Shown here: piece after piece, positions 5,217-6,708 of the stretch | Numbering within the stretch: the first letter of the stretch is position 1 | Layout of the letters: the number at the start of each line of letters is the position of its first letter | Program-made: the position numbers and the translations under genes | DNA from: CAYXWM01 sp964392115 | Lineage (GTDB): Bacteria > Bacillota > Clostridia > Lachnospirales > WRBF01 | Assembly: GCA_964392115.1 (NCBI GenBank) | Contig: CAYMOU010000110.1 | Span: 1-6,708, forward strand | Direction: 5' to 3' | Length of the DNA stretch: 6,708 bases | Notes under the pieces: model-generated | The model's database searches: none | Told to the model about the DNA's origin: nothing | What the model saw: the letters and a program-made list of their open reading frames with translations, nothing else

Positions 5217-5242
5217 TAGGGTCGAGGCTATGCTCCGACCGC
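5217..5242. repeat. Small palindromic spacer element between convergent genes
   Basis: GGTCGAG (5220-5226) pairs with CTCCGACC (5233-5240), with one bulged C and a six-base loop. The core starts with TGTAGG and ends with ACCGC. From memory, hairpins starting TTGTAGGG and ending in CCGC are frequent between genes in Clostridia, so this may be one copy of a dispersed palindrome. It lies between the tagO terminator and the end of the aldo/keto reductase gene. Confidence 0.4.
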
Positions 5243-5258
5243 TATACTAGAAGATTAA

Positions 5259-6398
5259 TTATTTGGTCATTGCTTCTTCAACTTTAGGCATCAACGCTGC
5301 TATTTCAATCTTTTGAGGACATTTGTCTTCGCAAACCTTACATTGTACACAGTTGCGAGCCAAGGCAGGTTCGTTTAATTGAGACAGAAGGAAGTATTTG
5401 CGTTTAACCAATTCCTTGTCATCACAGGAATATAAGCTGTTGTAGAACTCAAACATACCGGGTATATCCACGTCATTAGGACAGGGCATACAGTAAGCAC
5501 AGCGAGTACAGGGAATGGATTCGATTTCGGAGAATTTTTGTTTTACCAGTTGAACTGTTTGTTTTTCTTTGTCGGTAAAGGCTTTTGCACGAGCCGCATA
5601 GGTAACGTTGTCGTTAATGTTTTCGATGCTGCTCATACCGCTTAACACTACGCTGACTTCGGGTATATCCCATAAATAGCCCAATGCCCATTCAACAGCG
5701 GTGCGGTCCGGTTCACAGCTTTGGAATACATCCATAATGGTTTTGTTAGTGTTAGCAAGCTTACCGCCCAACATGGGTTCCATTATACAAATGCCCATGC
5801 CTTTACTGTGAGCGTGTTTCAAGCCTTCCAAACCTTGTTGATAATCTTCGTTAAGGTAGTTCATTTGAAGCAGACAGAATTCCCAATCATAGTAATCACA
5901 TATTTTATAGAAGGTTTCTTTGTTATCATGGAAGGAAAAGCCTATATGACCGATTTTTCCGGCTTTTTTTGCTTTTTCCGCTCTGTCTATTACATCAAAT
6001 TTTAAAACTTTGTTTTCCCAAGACCAAGCGCTGAGGGCATGAAGCAGGTAGAAGTCAATATGGTCTGTATTCAGGCGTTTAAGTTGTTCGTCCAGAAGCG
6101 TATCAAAATCTTCGGGTTTCTCCATAAGAAATACAGGAGATTTATCGGCGATTTTTACTTTGCTGCGATAGCCGTCATGGGCAAGTGCCTTTGCAACAAT
6201 GCCTTCGCTCTTTCCGCCGTGATATACATAGGCGGTGTCGATGTAATTTACGCCTGAATCTATGGCTGAATGAATCATCTTAATAGCCACAGGCTCATCA
6301 ATTACATTAGAGTCATTGCCCACTATGGGCAGTCTCATGCAGCCTACACCAAGGATAGAAGCATCAAAACCGGTTTTTCCAAATTTTCTGTATTGCAT
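5259..6398 (-). CDS. Aldo/keto reductase with C-terminal dicluster 4Fe-4S domain
   Basis: A 379-residue cytoplasmic oxidoreductase of the COG1453 type: an NAD(P)H-binding aldo/keto reductase barrel (about 1-285) fused to a ferredoxin-like tail (about 295-365). The AKR catalytic tetrad is visible as Asp54 and Tyr59 (IDTAYVYHGG), Lys86 (ADKSP) and His120 (FYLLHALS). The N-terminus MQYRKFGKTG and LGVGCMRLP are typical. The tail has Cys297, 300, 303, 306 (CTRCAYCMPCP) and Cys350, 353, 356, 360 (CVQCKVCEDKCP), enough for two 4Fe-4S clusters, suggesting electron exchange with ferredoxin or flavodoxin as well as NAD(P)H. The substrate is unknown. I chose ATG 6398 over the in-frame TTG 6401 because GGGAGG (6411-6406) then has 7 bases of spacing rather than 4. 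The gene converges on tagO and diverges from the strong promoter at the right edge. Such fused reductases are common in anaerobes; the substrate cannot be inferred from these neighbours. Confidence 0.93.
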   Translation of the reverse strand: MQYRKFGKTGFDASILGVGCMRLPIVGNDSNVIDEPVAIKMIHSAIDSGVNYIDTAYVYHGGKSEGIVAKALAHDGYRSKVKIADKSPVFLMEKPEDFDTLLDEQLKRLNTDHIDFYLLHALSAWSWENKVLKFDVIDRAEKAKKAGKIGHIGFSFHDNKETFYKICDYYDWEFCLLQMNYLNEDYQQGLEGLKHAHSKGMGICIMEPMLGGKLANTNKTIMDVFQSCEPDRTAVEWALGYLWDIPEVSVVLSGMSSIENINDNVTYAARAKAFTDKEKQTVQLVKQKFSEIESIPCTRCAYCMPCPNDVDIPGMFEFYNSLYSCDDKELVKRKYFLLSQLNEPALARNCVQCKVCEDKCPQKIEIAALMPKVEEAMTK

Positions 6399-6401
6399 CA
6401 A

Positions 6402-6600
6402 TATTCCTCCCTGTGATAAAATATAAAATCGTCAGTCTGATAGGAGACATACCGATACCGGATATGTACCCTGCCTACCTTATAAGGTAAGGAGGACGAC
6501 GAAATAGCAGTGAATATTATTGAATTATGCTGTAAATCCAGTTTAATTTATAATGAATAATATTGCAACAAAAAATATTAAAAAAATTTCAAAAAAGTTA
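6402..6600. other. AT-rich intergenic region between divergent units
   Basis: About 200 bases with no gene. It contains the ribosome site of the reductase (6406-6411, minus strand), a stem-loop 6447-6453 with 6460-6467 (one bulged A), a perfect 14-base palindrome (6476-6489) and, toward the right, long A-rich runs (6571-6597) that look like an UP element for the promoter at 6601. I found no convincing minus-strand promoter for the reductase. GGAGG at 6491-6495 is 14 bases from a GTG opening a 16-residue frame, which I do not call as a gene. Confidence 0.5.
6476..6489. promoter_or_regulatory. Perfect 14-bp palindrome, candidate operator
   Basis: TACCTTATAAGGTA is an uninterrupted two-fold symmetric site lying 78 bases upstream of the reductase start and 112 bases upstream of the rightward promoter's -35. 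An uninterrupted palindrome cannot form a good RNA hairpin, so a dimeric DNA-binding protein is the more natural reading. No regulator is encoded in the window. Confidence 0.35.
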
Positions 6601-6629
6601 TTGACATACTAAACAATAAATGTTATTAT
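6601..6629 (+). promoter_or_regulatory. Very strong sigma-A promoter, rightward
   Basis: A perfect TTGACA (6601-6606), a 17-base spacer and TATTAT (6624-6629), with a TG at 6621-6622 giving an extended -10. A-rich runs at 6571-6597 form a likely UP element. Transcription would start near 6636, inside the CGTCG/CGACG hairpin (6636-6640 with 6646-6650). No reading frame follows inside the window. Strength and context suggest a stable RNA operon. Confidence 0.8.
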
Positions 6630-6693
6630 AGCTTTCGTCGCCAAACGACGCAAGTCAATATAAACAAACTTACGAAAAAAGTTGAAAAAAGTA

Positions 6694-6708
6694 TTGACAA
6701 GCTAAAAA
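6694..6708 (+). promoter_or_regulatory. Second TTGACA -35 box, partial promoter at window edge
   Basis: TTGACA at 6694-6699 repeats the first -35 exactly 93 bases downstream, with a matching A-rich lead-in (AAAAAAGTA before it, AAAAAAGTTA before the first) and a similar CTAAA after it. Its -10 box would fall at about 6717-6722, outside the window, so the promoter is only half seen. Confidence 0.55.

Noticed and set aside
6510..6560. Sixteen-codon frame at GTG 6510 after GGAGG 6491-6495
   Set aside because: Ribosome-site spacing of 14 is too long, the frame is very short, and no promoter reads it.
1..6708. Search for CRISPR arrays, transposons, tRNA genes, toxin-antitoxin or defence genes
   Set aside because: No spaced direct repeats, transposase, integrase, cloverleaf or defence families were seen; the genes are ordinary housekeeping families.

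Overview
The window looks like chromosomal DNA from a low-to-moderate GC Gram-positive bacterium of the Firmicutes, most likely class Clostridia. Supporting signs are strong GGAGG-type ribosome sites, several TTG starts chosen by well-spaced ribosome sites, AT-rich spacers with sigma-A type TTGACA/TATAAT promoters, intrinsic terminators with long T runs, and the gene families present (a TagO-type transferase, a YwlE-type arginine phosphatase, a stand-alone KdpD-like USP domain protein). Assignment below class level is not supported by what I can see.

Layout from left to right. (1) 6-425 is atpC, presumably the last gene of an ATP synthase operon that enters from outside the window. A hairpin at 485-521 separates it from 543-923, a FlK-type hotdog thioesterase. 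(2) 924-1494 has no convincing gene. It holds a palindromic repeat-like block, a clear terminator (1029-1057), an extended -10 promoter (1061-1090) and then about 400 bases of hairpin-rich leader. (3) 1495-3420 is a tight three-gene operon with overlapping ends: a KdpD-like USP protein, a SEC-C zinc-finger protein, and the tRNA t6A enzyme TsaC2/Sua5. After a 143-base gap comes ywlE, a low-molecular-weight phosphatase with the Thr that marks arginine phosphatases. (4) 4134-5159 is a tagO/wecA-type membrane transferase with its own promoter, closed by a terminator with A and T runs on both sides. (5) 5259-6398 on the minus strand is an aldo/keto reductase with two C-terminal 4Fe-4S motifs. (6) The right edge (6541-6708) carries a very strong promoter and a second TTGACA 93 bases on, pointing out of the window. 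This resembles the tandem promoters of an rRNA or other stable RNA operon, but the product is not in view.

Functionally the window is mostly housekeeping: energy (ATP synthase), translation fidelity (Sua5), protein quality control (YwlE), cell-envelope polymer initiation (TagO). The sua5-ywlE pair near atp genes recalls the ywlC-ywlE-upp-atp neighbourhood of Bacillus, but in rearranged form and without rpiB, glyA or upp in view. I see no mobile element, CRISPR array, toxin-antitoxin or defence system. The parts least explained by known families are the long structured leader before the USP gene, the N-terminal domain of the SEC-C protein, and the repeat-like hairpin block at 926-1057.
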